Notes: a model not told the origin generated them from the sequence alone. A stretch of DNA of 64,000 nt from CAVXEF01 sp963827315 (GCA_963827315.1 CAWHAL010000004.1:372001-436000); one strand, 5' to 3'. Counted from the first letter of the stretch, positions 44,328 through 54,786 are shown. A program made the numbers and translations.

Positions 44328-44452
44328 AACATTCGCCTCCTGTAATATCAACTGACATTTCCCATATTTATCCGCCGCAGGCGGATTAAACGCCTGGCTA
44401 TGCAACCAAGCCTTTCAATTCCACAATATAGCAAAATCCAGCACTATTTCAA
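44328..44452 (-). promoter_or_regulatory. promoter and structured leader, copy B
   Basis: On the minus strand: -35 TTGAAA (44447-44452), 16-base spacer, -10 TATATT (44425-44430). Hairpin 1 (44392-44399 with 44404-44411) matches copy A with compensating changes. A second hairpin unique to this copy, ATCCGCC-GCA-GGCGGAT, lies at 44370-44386, followed by the 21-base block 44353-44373 identical to copy A. A mini-frame at 44365-44348 encodes MGNVS. The leader ends at the GGAGG ribosome site of the ankyrin gene. Confidence 0.7.
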
Positions 44453-44565
44453 TCTTGAATTTGCTTTACCATGTAATCCATCCATAACAGTGGCGTATTG
44501 TGCCCCGGCGTGTTATAATCCCCTCTGGCTGAAAGATTGAGACGCGCAAAATAAAAGGACACAAA

Positions 44566-45972
44566 ATGCAAAAGACCACATTCGGAGTAATCGTCGGCAA
44601 CAGAAGTTTTTTCCCCGGCCATTTGGTAAAAACAGGACGCGCAGAATTACTTGACGTCCTCAAGAGAAATGGCTTCAACTGCGTAGCCCTTTCGATGAAC
44701 GATACAAAGTATGGTGCCGTTGAAACTTACGCCGATGCCAGGAAATGTGCAGCTCTTTTTGACAGGAACGCTGACAGTATAGATGGTATTATTGTAGCGC
44801 TGCCTAACTTCGGCGATGAAAAGGGCGTTGCCGAGTCAATCAAACAATCCGGCCTTGATGTGCCGGTCCTAGTTCACGCTGAACCTGATGCACCCGGCAA
44901 AATGAGCATCGCAGACAGACGCGATTCCTTCTGCGGCAAAATCAGTGTATGCAACAACCTGAAGCATGCCGGCATCCCTTACACGCTGACAAAATCACAT
45001 ACCTGTAAAGTTACCTCACCCGAATTCAAACAAGAGCTGGGGAATTTCGCTTCGGTGTGCAGAATTATCAGGGGTCTCAAAAATGCCAGATTCGGAGCCA
45101 TTGGTGCGCGGACCGGCGCATTCAACACCGTTCGCTACAGCGAGAAGCTGCTCGAACTTTCAGGTATTGCGGTCGAAACGATAGATTTGTCTGAGATACT
45201 CGGAAAGGTCGCGAGGCTTGCCGATAATGACAAGGCTGTGCGGAACAAATTGAATGCTATCAAAAGATATATTCCGACTGACTCGGTCCCTGACGATAAG
45301 CTTTTGAAGATGGCGAAATTCGGCTATGTGGTGGACCGCTGGATAAAGGATATGGAGCTTGTCGGCACCGCCATTCAGTGCTGGACGAGTCTTCAGGAAT
45401 TCTTCGGAATAGTTCCCTGCACGCTTATGGGTATGATGAGCGAGGCCCTGGTGCCGAGTGCCTGCGAAGTTGATATTACAGGCCTGTTGGGAATGTACAT
45501 TCTCCAATTGGCTTCTGGCAGGCCGAGCGCGCTTCTGGATTGGAACAATAACTACGGCACAGACCCTGATAAGTGCGTGCTCTTTCATTGCAGTAATTTG
45601 CCGCGGTCATTCTTCAAAGATGCGAAAATGGATTATCAGGAGATTATTGCAGGCACTGTAGGCAAAGAAAATACCTACGGCACAACCGTTGGAAGAATCG
45701 CTCCCGGCAAGGCCACCTTCTGCAGAATTACAACCGATGATGCCGACGGGATAATAAGTGCTTATGTAGGCGAAGGAGAATTTACGAATGATAAGCTCGA
45801 GACCTTCGGCGGATATGGGGTAATTAAAATACCGAATCTTCGGATTCTTCTGCAGTATATTTGCAGAGCCGGCTTCGAGCATCACGTTGCCGTGAGCTTA
45901 TCGCAGAAAGCCGATGCGATAGCCGAAGCCCTGGATACTTACATGGGCTGGGAAGTTTATCGGCACAGATAA
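44566..45972 (+). CDS. L-fucose/L-arabinose isomerase family protein
   Basis: A 468-residue protein resembling the fucose isomerase superfamily (N-terminal FGVIVGNRSFFPGHLVKTGR and IDGIIVALPNFGDE; C-terminal LMGMMSEALVPSACEVDITG, ALLDWNNNY and LFHCSNLP). In family enzymes Glu and Asp from SExxxPSACExD-like and DWNN-like segments bind the metal that drives aldose-ketose isomerisation. AAAAGGAC lies before the ATG. It may process sugars released by the pectinases, but it is not linked to them and the substrate cannot be told. Confidence 0.8.
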   Translation: MQKTTFGVIVGNRSFFPGHLVKTGRAELLDVLKRNGFNCVALSMNDTKYGAVETYADARKCAALFDRNADSIDGIIVALPNFGDEKGVAESIKQSGLDVPVLVHAEPDAPGKMSIADRRDSFCGKISVCNNLKHAGIPYTLTKSHTCKVTSPEFKQELGNFASVCRIIRGLKNARFGAIGARTGAFNTVRYSEKLLELSGIAVETIDLSEILGKVARLADNDKAVRNKLNAIKRYIPTDSVPDDKLLKMAKFGYVVDRWIKDMELVGTAIQCWTSLQEFFGIVPCTLMGMMSEALVPSACEVDITGLLGMYILQLASGRPSALLDWNNNYGTDPDKCVLFHCSNLPRSFFKDAKMDYQEIIAGTVGKENTYGTTVGRIAPGKATFCRITTDDADGIISAYVGEGEFTNDKLETFGGYGVIKIPNLRILLQYICRAGFEHHVAVSLSQKADAIAEALDTYMGWEVYRHR

Positions 45973-46057
45973 CAGAGAAGCCGGCGGAAACCACCATCGC
46001 AGGTAAATATCAAGTCTGTTCCTCTCAAAATTATTATACTCAGGCAGATGATTTTTT

Positions 46058-49000
46058 TCAGTCCTTAAATTTTTGTCTGAAAGATTCCATATATAGATAA
46101 AACACAGGAGTTATATAAAGTGTAAGAGTCTGTGAAAATAGTAAGCCGCCAACAACAGCAAGTCCTAAAGGTCTTCTTGATTCAGCGCCTGCGCCAAACC
46201 CTATCGCAATCGGCAGGCCGGCCATCAAAGCGGCCATTGTAGTCATCATAATGGGACGGAATCGTATCAGGCAGGCCTCAAAAATAGCATCGTGCGGATT
46301 TTTTCCTTCCGTTCGCTGGGCTTCAATAGCAAAGTCAATCATCATAATGCCGTTTTTCTTGACCAAACCGACAAGCATAATTATCCCGACAAAAGCATAT
46401 ATAGAGAGCTCTGTCCTGAAGATTAACAGTGTAAGCAATGCGCCAAAACCGGCAAATGGAAGGGCTGAAAGGATAGTAATAGGATGGATAAAGCTTTCGT
46501 ACAAAATACCAAGTACAAGATAAATGACAAGAATCGCCAGAACCAACAATAATCCAAGTCCCTGCAAAGAAGAACGGAATGCTGCTGCGGTTCCCTGGAA
46601 ACTTGTATTAATCGTTGCCGGCAAATTATCCTTTGCCAACCGGTCAATCGCATTAGCGGCGTCACCAAGCGATACACCTGGTTTTAAGTTGAAAGATATC
46701 GTAACGGCGGGTAATTGACCCTGATGATTAATTGTAAGAGGACCTACGCCGGTAGTAAAGCTTGCCACGGCATCCAACGGAATAAGCTTGCCTGTTATAT
46801 CCGAGCGGACGTAAAGCAAACTTAAAACAGAAGGGTCAAGCTGATATTCAGGAAGCAATTCGGTAATGACCAGATATTGATTATCAGGCGCAAGTATTGT
46901 CGAAACCTGACCTGAGCTGTAAGCATAAGATAAAGCTGTTTCAATCTGCTCTGCGGTAACGCCGAGACTTGCGGCTTTGTCTCTTTGAATATTGATATTA
47001 ACTTTGGGATTTTTGATTTGTAAATCGCTTGTAATATCCTGAAAGCCGGGCAGTTCCTGAATTTTCTGCTCCATTACAGCAGCATATTTATATAATTCCT
47101 CGGTGTCAGGAGATTGAAGCGTGTACTGGTATTGGCTTTTTGCCATACGGCCGCCTAACTGTATAGTGAGCGGGTTCTGCAAATAAACTTTTATGCCCGG
47201 CACAGTACCCAAACTTTGCCGCCACTGCTGAATTAATTCATCAACGGAATATTTGCGCTGGGATTTCGGCTTAAGACGAATAAAGACCATACCGGTGTTA
47301 CTTCCCGAGCTTCCGCGGGAACCGGCACTGGACATAAACGAATCAATTTCCGGCATTTTCTGTAAAACAGCGTTAACAGCCTGCTGGTGCTCAAACATTG
47401 ATTTATAAGAAATACCCTGTGGGCCTTCTGTGGAACCAAATATCTGGGCACGGTCTTCGCTGGGCAGAAATCCTTTTGGAAGCCAGATAAACAGAAAGAC
47501 AGTGCCAACCAGAATAATCGCTGAGAATAGCATTGAACTTCGTTTATTTACCAGCACCCATCTCAGCGTCCGTTCATAAAAAGCGAGCATCCGTTTATAA
47601 ACTCGCTCGGAAAATTCGTACGCTCTGCCGTGGTGCATCTCTTCGGGCGAACGGAGAAATCGACTTGCAAGCATAGGGGTAAGCGAAAGGGCGACAAAAC
47701 CTGAAACCAGAACCGCGACGCCGATAGTAACAGCGAATTCACGGAAGAGTCTTCCTACAAGACCGCCCATAAAAAGAATAGGGATAAATACGGCAGCCAG
47801 AGAGAGGGTCATGCTGACAATGGTAAAGCTGATTTCTTTTGCGCCGTCAATGGAAGCCTTCAATCTGGCCTTTCCCATTTCCATATGCGCGCACAATATT
47901 CTCAAGCATAACAATGGCGTCATCGACAACAAAACCGACTGAGAGTGTCAGGGCCATCAAAGACAAATTGTCCAGACTATAATCAAGCAGGTACATAACC
48001 ACAAATGTGCCAACAATAGCCATCGGAAGGGCAAGACTCGGAATAACAGTAGCGGAAACATTACGCAGGAACAAAAAGATGACAAGAACAACCAAAACGA
48101 GAGTAAGCAGCAGCGTAAATTGAACATCATTGACCGAATCTTTAATCGGAATAGAACGGTCAATTAAAACTTTCACAGAAACAGAAGCCGGCAGTTTTTC
48201 GCTGAAAGAAGGCAGCAATTCCTTGACGGCATTTGCAACCTCGACAGTGTTAGTTCCGGGCTGGCGCTGAATCGCAAGAATTATCGACCTTTTCTGAGAA
48301 TTACTGTCAACATACCAGGCGGCAACTTTATCATTTTCGACGCTGTCCATAACATGAGCAATTTTATCAAGGCGAACGGGCGAACCGTTTCGATAAGCGA
48401 CAATTAAAGGGCGGTAAGCCTGTGCATCATTAAGCTGCCCGGACGCTTCGACCGTAAACGCACGGTGAGGCCCATATAAAACCCCTGTAGGCAGATTAAC
48501 ATTTCCTCTTTGAATAGCGGCAACCGCCTCGTTGATACCCATACCCTGACTGGACAGAACCATCGGGTCAAATTGAATTCTTACGGCATACTTTTGTGAG
48601 CCGTGTACCTGCACCTGAGCAACTCCGCTGACCATGGAAATTCTCTGGGCCATTAAAGTTTGCCCGTATTCATCCAGTGCGGACAAGGGCAAAGTGGGAC
48701 TCGTTAGCGCAATAAACAAAATTGGCTGGTCGGCCGGATTTACTTTCTGATAACTGGGAGGGCTGGGCATATCCTGTGGTAACCGCCGCAAAGTCTGGGC
48801 AATAGCGGCCTGTACATCCTGAGCGGCCGCGTCTATATCGCGATTAAGATTGAACTGGAGGGTTATCTGGGTACTTCCCAAAGCGCTGGCCGAAGTCATA
48901 GAGTCGATGCCCGCGATAGTTGAGAACTGCTTTTCCAAAGGAGTCGCAACAGCGGCGGCCATCGTCTCAGGGCTTGCTCCGGGCAATGAAGCGGAAACCT

Positions 49001-49136
49001 GAATAGTGGGAAAATCTACGTTCGGTAAATCGCTGACGGGAAGCAGGCGAAAAGCCGCAATGCCAAAAATCAGTATGCCGGACATAACAAGAGTTGTCAT
49101 AATCGGCCGATTGATAAACAGAGATGTAAAATTCAT
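46058..49136 (-). CDS. RND (HAE1/AcrB-like) multidrug efflux pump, frameshifted
   Basis: About 1025 residues when repaired, the normal size of an AcrB/MdtB-like inner-membrane proton antiporter. The first part (49136 to about 47890) has MNFTSLFINRPIMTTLVMSGILIFG, the porter domain and LSVGFVVDDAIVMLENIVR in helix 4 with the conserved Asp pair. Removing one base in the GCGCGC tract at 47886-47892 joins this to HMEMGKARLKASIDGAKEISFTIVSMT and the rest, including helix 10-11 sequence (ILVIYLVLGILYESFIHP). As written, the upstream frame ends at 47847 and the downstream frame has no start of its own. Either a recent mutation or an assembly error is possible. It is the last gene of the efflux cluster; its adaptor gene lies 12 bases upstream. 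Confidence 0.9.
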
Positions 49137-49148
49137 TAGCGCACTACC

Positions 49149-50294
49149 TCACTTTTTGTCAGATGTTTTTACCTGAACTTTTGCGCTAGGCACCAATCTA
49201 AGGTGTCCATCGGTGACAACCACTTCTTTGGCTTGCACCCCTTCGACAACTGTCTGGCCATCCAGAGTTCTGTTGGCAACGACAGGCCTGAACTCAACCG
49301 TCTGGTCGGGTTTAACTACGTAAACGAATTGTCCGCTTTGGCTGTTTTGTACGGCCTCAGATGGAACGAGCACCACATCTTTTTCGACACGGAGCACGAG
49401 CCTTACGTGGACGAATTGCCCGGGCCAAAAATAATGGTCGGGGTTCGGCAGAGTGGCACGGAGCTTAATCGTACTGGTTTCCTGCTGTACGGCGTTATCC
49501 AGAAACGTCAGGGTTCCCTGGCGAGCATTGGCATCAGATTTATCAGGCAGCCGCACATAAGTTTTCAGCTCGCCCCTGGCCATTTCCTGACGGACCGACT
49601 CAAGGTTCTGCTCAGGAATTGTAAAGTCGGCATATATCGGGTCCAGCCGCTGGATGACAAGAAGAACATCGCCGTTAGTGCCGGTATTTGCCGCTACGAC
49701 GTTGCCGACATCTACATACCGCTGTCCCGCGCGGCCGTCAATTGGCGAATTTATAAAGCAGTACTCAAGGTTTACCTGGGCCATCTGTACCGCGGCCTGG
49801 TCGGACTGTACTTTGGCCTCTCCAATTATCACGGCATTCTGTTTTATATCATAACCTTCTTTGGAGATAGCGCCCGTTGGAATAAGTTCTTTGGCACGTT
49901 CGAATGACGATTTGGCCAGGGTTAGTGCTGCCGTGCTCTGCGCAAGACTTGCCTGGGCTTGTTTGAGCGCCGCCTCGTAAGGGCGGGGGTCGATAGTAAA
50001 AAGCAGGTCGCCTTTTTTCAGGTCGGCCCCGTCAGTGAAATGTATTTCGGTGATTTGGCCTGAAACCTGCGGACGAATCGACACAACTTCCCGCGCGGTA
50101 CAGGAGCCGATATTATCAATATATACCGGCACATCCTGCGAAACGGCCTCAGATACGGTTACCCATACAGGCGGTTGCTCAATTGTGACATCTTTTTTCT
50201 TGCAGCCGGAGAGTGCCAATCCAGTAAGCAGCAGTATGATTGCCAAATAAGCAATCCGGTGAGATGCTCGATTTCCTAAGTCCGACAGGTTCAT
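49149..50294 (-). CDS. RND efflux periplasmic adaptor (membrane fusion lipoprotein)
   Basis: A 381-residue AcrA/MexA-like adaptor linking the RND pump to an outer-membrane channel. The signal ends in the lipobox LALSGC, so it is lipid-anchored. Lipoyl-like halves (VVSIRPQVSGQITEIHFTDG and FINSPIDGRAGQRYVDVG) flank an alpha-hairpin (about 95-165), followed by beta-barrel and membrane-proximal domains. The ATG at 50294 is chosen because the lipoprotein signal follows directly; a longer frame begins with TTG and lacks a ribosome site. It lies 12 bases before the pump gene and just after the TolC-like gene. Confidence 0.92.
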   Translation of the reverse strand: MNLSDLGNRASHRIAYLAIILLLTGLALSGCKKKDVTIEQPPVWVTVSEAVSQDVPVYIDNIGSCTAREVVSIRPQVSGQITEIHFTDGADLKKGDLLFTIDPRPYEAALKQAQASLAQSTAALTLAKSSFERAKELIPTGAISKEGYDIKQNAVIIGEAKVQSDQAAVQMAQVNLEYCFINSPIDGRAGQRYVDVGNVVAANTGTNGDVLLVIQRLDPIYADFTIPEQNLESVRQEMARGELKTYVRLPDKSDANARQGTLTFLDNAVQQETSTIKLRATLPNPDHYFWPGQFVHVRLVLRVEKDVVLVPSEAVQNSQSGQFVYVVKPDQTVEFRPVVANRTLDGQTVVEGVQAKEVVVTDGHLRLVPSAKVQVKTSDKK

Positions 50295-50396
50295 ATTAAA
50301 ATCCCATAAGAAAGCAACTATTATAGTTGATACATTGTGTCTGTTTTTTATTTTCTCCAAATCTAATGCGGCTTGGCAGGTGAATCGGATTCACCA

Positions 50397-51881
50397 TCAC
50401 TTTTGAATGGCATTTGGTGATTCACTATTCCAGCCGCCGCCAAGGGCTTTGTAAAGAGATACCAAGTCAGTGGATAAGTTGCGGGTGCTCTGTACCAAAG
50501 AATCCTCAGAAGCATAGAGGGACCGCTGCGAATCCAGGACACTGAGAAAGTCGGTCTGACCCTGCATATAGAGTTGTGTTGCCAAATCCACAGCCTTGCG
50601 ATTGGCGGCGACTGCCTCAATTAGAGCACTACGATGTTCCTGCTCCTTCGCAGACGCTATCAGGGCATTTTCGACATCCTGCAAAGCCGTTAGAACTGTC
50701 TGCTGATATGTTATAAAAGATTGTTCCCGAAGGGCTTTTTGTAGTTCGATATTTGCGCCGATTTTGCCTGCATCAAATACCTGCCAACTGGCCGATGGGC
50801 CAAAAGACCATAAGTGGTTAACCCAATTCATCCAGGTATTGGACTGGTCGCTCTGGAAACCAATTGAAGCCGACATAGATAGTTTTGGGAACAAATCTGC
50901 CGTGGCCACGCCGATGCGGGCAGTAGCAGCATGAATTTGGGCTTCGGCCCTGCGGATGTCAGGACGCCGCCGGAGCAAGTCCGATGGGACGCCCACCGGC
51001 ACACTCGGCGGAGTAGGCGGTATGATTGAAGCCGGGGACAGCTCTTCCAACAGCGCCGACGGCTCACGACCAAGCAGAACACTTAAATTGTAAATTGCCT
51101 GTCTGGCGGAAGACTCAAGCAGCGGGATTTGGGATGCCGTGCTGGCTACCTGTGCATCGGCGTTGGCGACGTCAAGCGCTCCTACCAATCCGCTGCCAAA
51201 CCGCTGGCGAGTCAGCTCAGCGGTGTGCTGCTGAGCTTTGAGGTTGTTTTGGACAATGACAATTTCCTGCTGAAAGCCACGAAGGTTTATATAATTAAGC
51301 GCAACCTCGGCTACAAGTGTTACCAGCACACTTCGGTGGTCTTCTATGGCAGCCCGAACATCGGCGTTGGCGGCCTCGACATCACGACGCACTCCACCAA
51401 ATATGTCCAGTTCCCACGCCGCATCCAAACCGTCTTTATAGAGGTTGCTATACACTTCGTTGTCATATGCTCCGGCTGATGTTGTCGCCGCAGACCCGCT
51501 GCGGGTAAAAGAGCCCGTAGCCCCCACGGAGGGCCACAGACCCGCTGTGACACCGTTACGCGACGCACGCGCCTGAAGGATGCGAGCCTCTGCCTGTTTC
51601 AGGTCGAGGTTGGAATTCACTGCTCTTTCCACCAACGAGGTCAAAACCTGGTCACCAAATGTTGTCCACCAGCGGACAAAGTCCTGCTCTGCAACGGCGG
51701 TCGGCTGGTTACCCTCAGCTGCCGTTGGCCCAGACCAGGTACCAGGAACATGAGGAGTTGGCGCCTGATAGTTGGGCCCTACGGTACATCCCGCCATTGC
51801 TATAAGGCAAAGACATAATATGAAGTAAAGCGCATACTCGCCTGAACGTTCGTATGAAACAAGTTGATTCTTCCACCACAT
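50397..51881 (-). CDS. outer-membrane efflux lipoprotein (TolC/NodT family)
   Basis: A 494-residue outer-membrane channel. A signal with lipobox LIAMAGC leads into TVGPNYQAP, the classic NodT/OprM start. Two OEP repeats follow, with FGDQVLTSLVERAVNSNLDLKQAEARI and WELDIFGGVRRDVEAANAD in the first and VPSDLLRRRPDIRRAEAQIHAATARIGVA and FPKLSMSAS in the second. The ATG at 51881 is preferred since AAGGAGA lies 6 bases upstream. Located between the ABC permeases and the RND adaptor, it may serve both pumps. Confidence 0.93.
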   Translation of the reverse strand: MWWKNQLVSYERSGEYALYFILCLCLIAMAGCTVGPNYQAPTPHVPGTWSGPTAAEGNQPTAVAEQDFVRWWTTFGDQVLTSLVERAVNSNLDLKQAEARILQARASRNGVTAGLWPSVGATGSFTRSGSAATTSAGAYDNEVYSNLYKDGLDAAWELDIFGGVRRDVEAANADVRAAIEDHRSVLVTLVAEVALNYINLRGFQQEIVIVQNNLKAQQHTAELTRQRFGSGLVGALDVANADAQVASTASQIPLLESSARQAIYNLSVLLGREPSALLEELSPASIIPPTPPSVPVGVPSDLLRRRPDIRRAEAQIHAATARIGVATADLFPKLSMSASIGFQSDQSNTWMNWVNHLWSFGPSASWQVFDAGKIGANIELQKALREQSFITYQQTVLTALQDVENALIASAKEQEHRSALIEAVAANRKAVDLATQLYMQGQTDFLSVLDSQRSLYASEDSLVQSTRNLSTDLVSLYKALGGGWNSESPNAIQK

Positions 51882-51906
51882 ATTTAATCTCCTTTTCATC
51901 ACACCG

Positions 51907-53289
51907 TCACTCATACCGCAACGCTTCAATCGGGTCTAACCTCGAAGCCTTCCACGCCGGGTAATACCCGAAAATTATGCCAACGCTCGCAGAAACAAGG
52001 ACCGCTGCAATAATAGCGGCAGGGGAGGTTTTGATTGGCCAGCGTAAAAAAATCCTGACCAAATAAGAGCCACCGTGTCCGAGCAGGATTCCCAGCGCAC
52101 CTCCTGCCAGGCACAAAACTACCGCTTCCACCAGAAATTGTCTCAGGATGTCCTTTGCTTTCGCTCCAACCGCCATTCGCAACCCGATTTCGTGGGTCCG
52201 CTCGGTAACAGACACAAGCATAATATTCATAATCCCAACTCCGCCGACAACCAGCGAGATAAGAGCAACACATAATAACAGATTGGTCATCAGGGTCGTC
52301 GTTGAGGAGAAAACCTTAATCATTTCTGTCATATCCCGGATGCTGAAATCGTCTGAGTCTCCAGAGTGGATGCGATGCCGCTCTCGCAGTACCGCGGTTA
52401 TTTGGCGGATAGCCAGAGGGATAGTATCGGCGGAATTTGCCACAGCCAAAATCTGGTCCACATTAGTGAAGCGCACCGGCTGGGGTGTATCGGCAGCCTG
52501 GGTCGCGGATTGCGTTGGATATAGACTGAGCTGGCTGCTGGGGTAAAGATTGTTAAGAGAGTTCACTGAAGATGATGTGGCGGACGCGCTGCTCTGATTA
52601 ACATTGGTTAGTGTAGAACCGGAAACTCGATACTTAATAGCCGTCCATGGCGCCAGGACAATATCATCCTGGTCCATACCCATCATATTGGCGCCTTTGG
52701 CGCTCAGCACGCCTACCACCTTAAAAGATACGTTTTTTATTCGCACTTCTTTGCCAATTGGAGACTTGCCCTCGAACAATTCACGAACAAGGGTCTGGCC
52801 CAGAACACAAACCTTGTTGGCGTTGCGAACGTCACGGTCGGTAAAAATTTCGCCCTCAGTCAGATTAGTCCAATCCCGCACATTAAAATATGCCGGAGTA
52901 GTGCCGTAGATGGAAAACGGCACCCAATTCCGATTGGCGTAGACCATTTGTGCACGGGCCCGGACAATAGGGGCAGCAGCGCGAATAGCGGGACAATCCC
53001 GAATGATGACATCACAATCCTGAGGTGTAAGCGTTATAACGCTGCCGGCTCCGAAACTCACGCCGCCGCTGGCTGCTGTGCCGGGCTGAACCATAATGTT
53101 GTTCGCACCCATGCTGGCGATTGACTTCTGGATGGCCGCAGATGAACCGCTACCTATCTCCATCATAGCAATGACGGCCGCGACACCGATGATGATACCC
53201 AAAGTCGTCAACGTGGCCCGCATCGGATTTCTGCGAACTGCCCGTAAGGCTGTATGTATTATGCGTATCGTCCGAAATATCCTGGTCAT
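51907..53289 (-). CDS. MacB-type ABC transporter permease, copy 2
   Basis: A 460-residue permease with four membrane segments: one near the N-terminus (MRATLTTLGIIIGVAAVIAM), then a large MacB periplasmic core domain (about 45-315) and three C-terminal FtsX-type helices, ending in FGYYPAWKASRLDPIEALRYE. The ATP-binding domain is a separate gene here rather than fused. AGAGGG precedes the ATG. It is a close paralog of the next permease upstream, sharing nearly every motif over its full length, and differs mainly in the middle of the periplasmic domain, which has a Ser-rich insert (NQSSASATSSSVNSLNN). Confidence 0.93.
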   Translation of the reverse strand: MTRIFRTIRIIHTALRAVRRNPMRATLTTLGIIIGVAAVIAMMEIGSGSSAAIQKSIASMGANNIMVQPGTAASGGVSFGAGSVITLTPQDCDVIIRDCPAIRAAAPIVRARAQMVYANRNWVPFSIYGTTPAYFNVRDWTNLTEGEIFTDRDVRNANKVCVLGQTLVRELFEGKSPIGKEVRIKNVSFKVVGVLSAKGANMMGMDQDDIVLAPWTAIKYRVSGSTLTNVNQSSASATSSSVNSLNNLYPSSQLSLYPTQSATQAADTPQPVRFTNVDQILAVANSADTIPLAIRQITAVLRERHRIHSGDSDDFSIRDMTEMIKVFSSTTTLMTNLLLCVALISLVVGGVGIMNIMLVSVTERTHEIGLRMAVGAKAKDILRQFLVEAVVLCLAGGALGILLGHGGSYLVRIFLRWPIKTSPAAIIAAVLVSASVGIIFGYYPAWKASRLDPIEALRYE

Positions 53290-53378
53290 AAACTTTCCCT
53301 CTTGTATAAGGGCTTCCGAAACATCCGCAGCGATTCCTTGCTCATATACAAAACTTGGTTGCCTGTTGGTTCGTGCAT
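53286..53378 (-). pseudogene. relic of a MacB ATPase C-terminal tail
   Basis: A 30-codon frame with AAGGA before its ATG ends in a TGA overlapping the ATG of the second permease. Its last 40 bases align with the last bases of the ATPase gene just upstream of the first permease (TTCGGAA, TATAC and GAGGGAAA-like blocks in order). It thus marks the left part of the duplicated unit. It may still be translated and help couple initiation of the permease. Confidence 0.55.
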
Positions 53379-53406
53379 GTCGAAATATCCTTTTAGTTGC
53401 ACCACG

Positions 53407-54786
53407 TTATTCATAGCGTAAAGCCTCAATCGGGTCCATACGCGAAGCTTTCCACGCCGGATAATAACCGAAAACGACCCCTACGCTCGCAGAGAGGGCG
53501 AAAGATGCGGCAATCGCGGACAGCGACGGCATGGTCTTCCAGTGCAGAAACATCGTTACCGCCAGTGATACGCCACGGCCCAGCAGGATGCCGGCGACGC
53601 CCCCGAAGAGGCAAAGAATTACCGCTTCGGTCAGGAACTGACGGAGGATGTCCTTCGCCCGCGCGCCTATCGCCATTCGCAGTCCGATCTCCCTGGTTCG
53701 CTCCGTTACTGAAACCAGCATGATGTTCATAATGCCGACCCCGCCAACCACCAGCGATATCATCGCCACGCATGCCAGCAGGCGGGTCATCAACCTTTGG
53801 GTCGAGGCCAGCGTGTTGGAGATTTCCGTCAGGTTTCGGATTCTGAAGTCGTCGGGCTCGCCGTCCCTAAGCCTGTGCCGCTCGCGGAGCAGCATCGTGA
53901 TCTGGCGGATGGCCAGCGGGACTTCCTGCGGTGAGGTCGCAGACACAAAGATGTCGTCAAGGTCGGAGAACCGCGTCATCTGGGGATAGTCCGCCGCCTG
54001 CACCGCGGACTGCTGCGGGTAAAACTGCATCTGCTGGCATGGGTAGAGCTGGTTGAGGGTGTTGACCTGTCCAGTAGACGATGAGACCACGTTGGGGGTC
54101 GTTGCCTGCCTCGTACCGATCAGCCGGAACTTAACTGTCGTCCACGGCGCGACGACATAATCGTCCTGGTCCCTGCCCATCATGTTCACACCCTTGGCGC
54201 TGAGGACGCCGACGACTTTCATCTCGACGTTCTTGACACGGATCTCTTTGCCGACCGGGGACGCGCCTCTGAAAAGCTCTCGGACAATCGTCTGGCCGAC
54301 CAGGCATACCCTGGCGGCGCTACGCACGTCACTGTCGGTAAACGACTTTCCCTCCGCCAGATTTGTCCAGTTGCGGACCTCCAGATAATCCGGCGTCGTG
54401 CCCAAGACCTCATTGGGAGACCAGTTGCGATTGCCGTAAACAATCTGCGCGTGGGTGTCCACGCTGGGAGCCGCCAGGCGAACCGCGCCGCACTCGCGGC
54501 GGATCGCCTCGCAGTCCGCGGGGGTGAGCGTCACCTTGCCCCCGGCCCCCGTGCTCACGCCGGCTTTAACGGCGTCGCTGGGATCGATCTGCACAACGTT
54601 GGCGCCTATCGATGCAATGGTCTGCTGGATCGCATAGGACGTCCCTTGTCCGATCTCTATTACTGCAATGACCGCCGCTACGCCGATAATAATGCCCAGT
54701 GTCGTTAATGCGGCTCGCATTGGATTTCTGCGAATCGCCCGCAGAGCAGTGCGCATAATCCGTAATGTTCGAAATATCCTCGTCAT
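53407..54786 (-). CDS. MacB-type ABC transporter permease, copy 1
   Basis: A 459-residue permease with the same plan as its neighbour: N-terminal helix (MRAALTTLGIIIGVAAVIAV), MacB periplasmic domain with VLGTTPDYLEVRNWTNLAEG and VVGVLSAKGVNMMGRDQDDYV, and three terminal helices with GGVGIMNIMLVSVTERTREIGLRMAIGA. Its ATG overlaps the TGA of the ATPase gene (ATGA), so it is coupled to its ATPase. It is GC-richer than copy 2, suggesting the two have had different histories since duplication. Confidence 0.93.
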   Translation of the reverse strand: MTRIFRTLRIMRTALRAIRRNPMRAALTTLGIIIGVAAVIAVIEIGQGTSYAIQQTIASIGANVVQIDPSDAVKAGVSTGAGGKVTLTPADCEAIRRECGAVRLAAPSVDTHAQIVYGNRNWSPNEVLGTTPDYLEVRNWTNLAEGKSFTDSDVRSAARVCLVGQTIVRELFRGASPVGKEIRVKNVEMKVVGVLSAKGVNMMGRDQDDYVVAPWTTVKFRLIGTRQATTPNVVSSSTGQVNTLNQLYPCQQMQFYPQQSAVQAADYPQMTRFSDLDDIFVSATSPQEVPLAIRQITMLLRERHRLRDGEPDDFRIRNLTEISNTLASTQRLMTRLLACVAMISLVVGGVGIMNIMLVSVTERTREIGLRMAIGARAKDILRQFLTEAVILCLFGGVAGILLGRGVSLAVTMFLHWKTMPSLSAIAASFALSASVGVVFGYYPAWKASRMDPIEALRYE

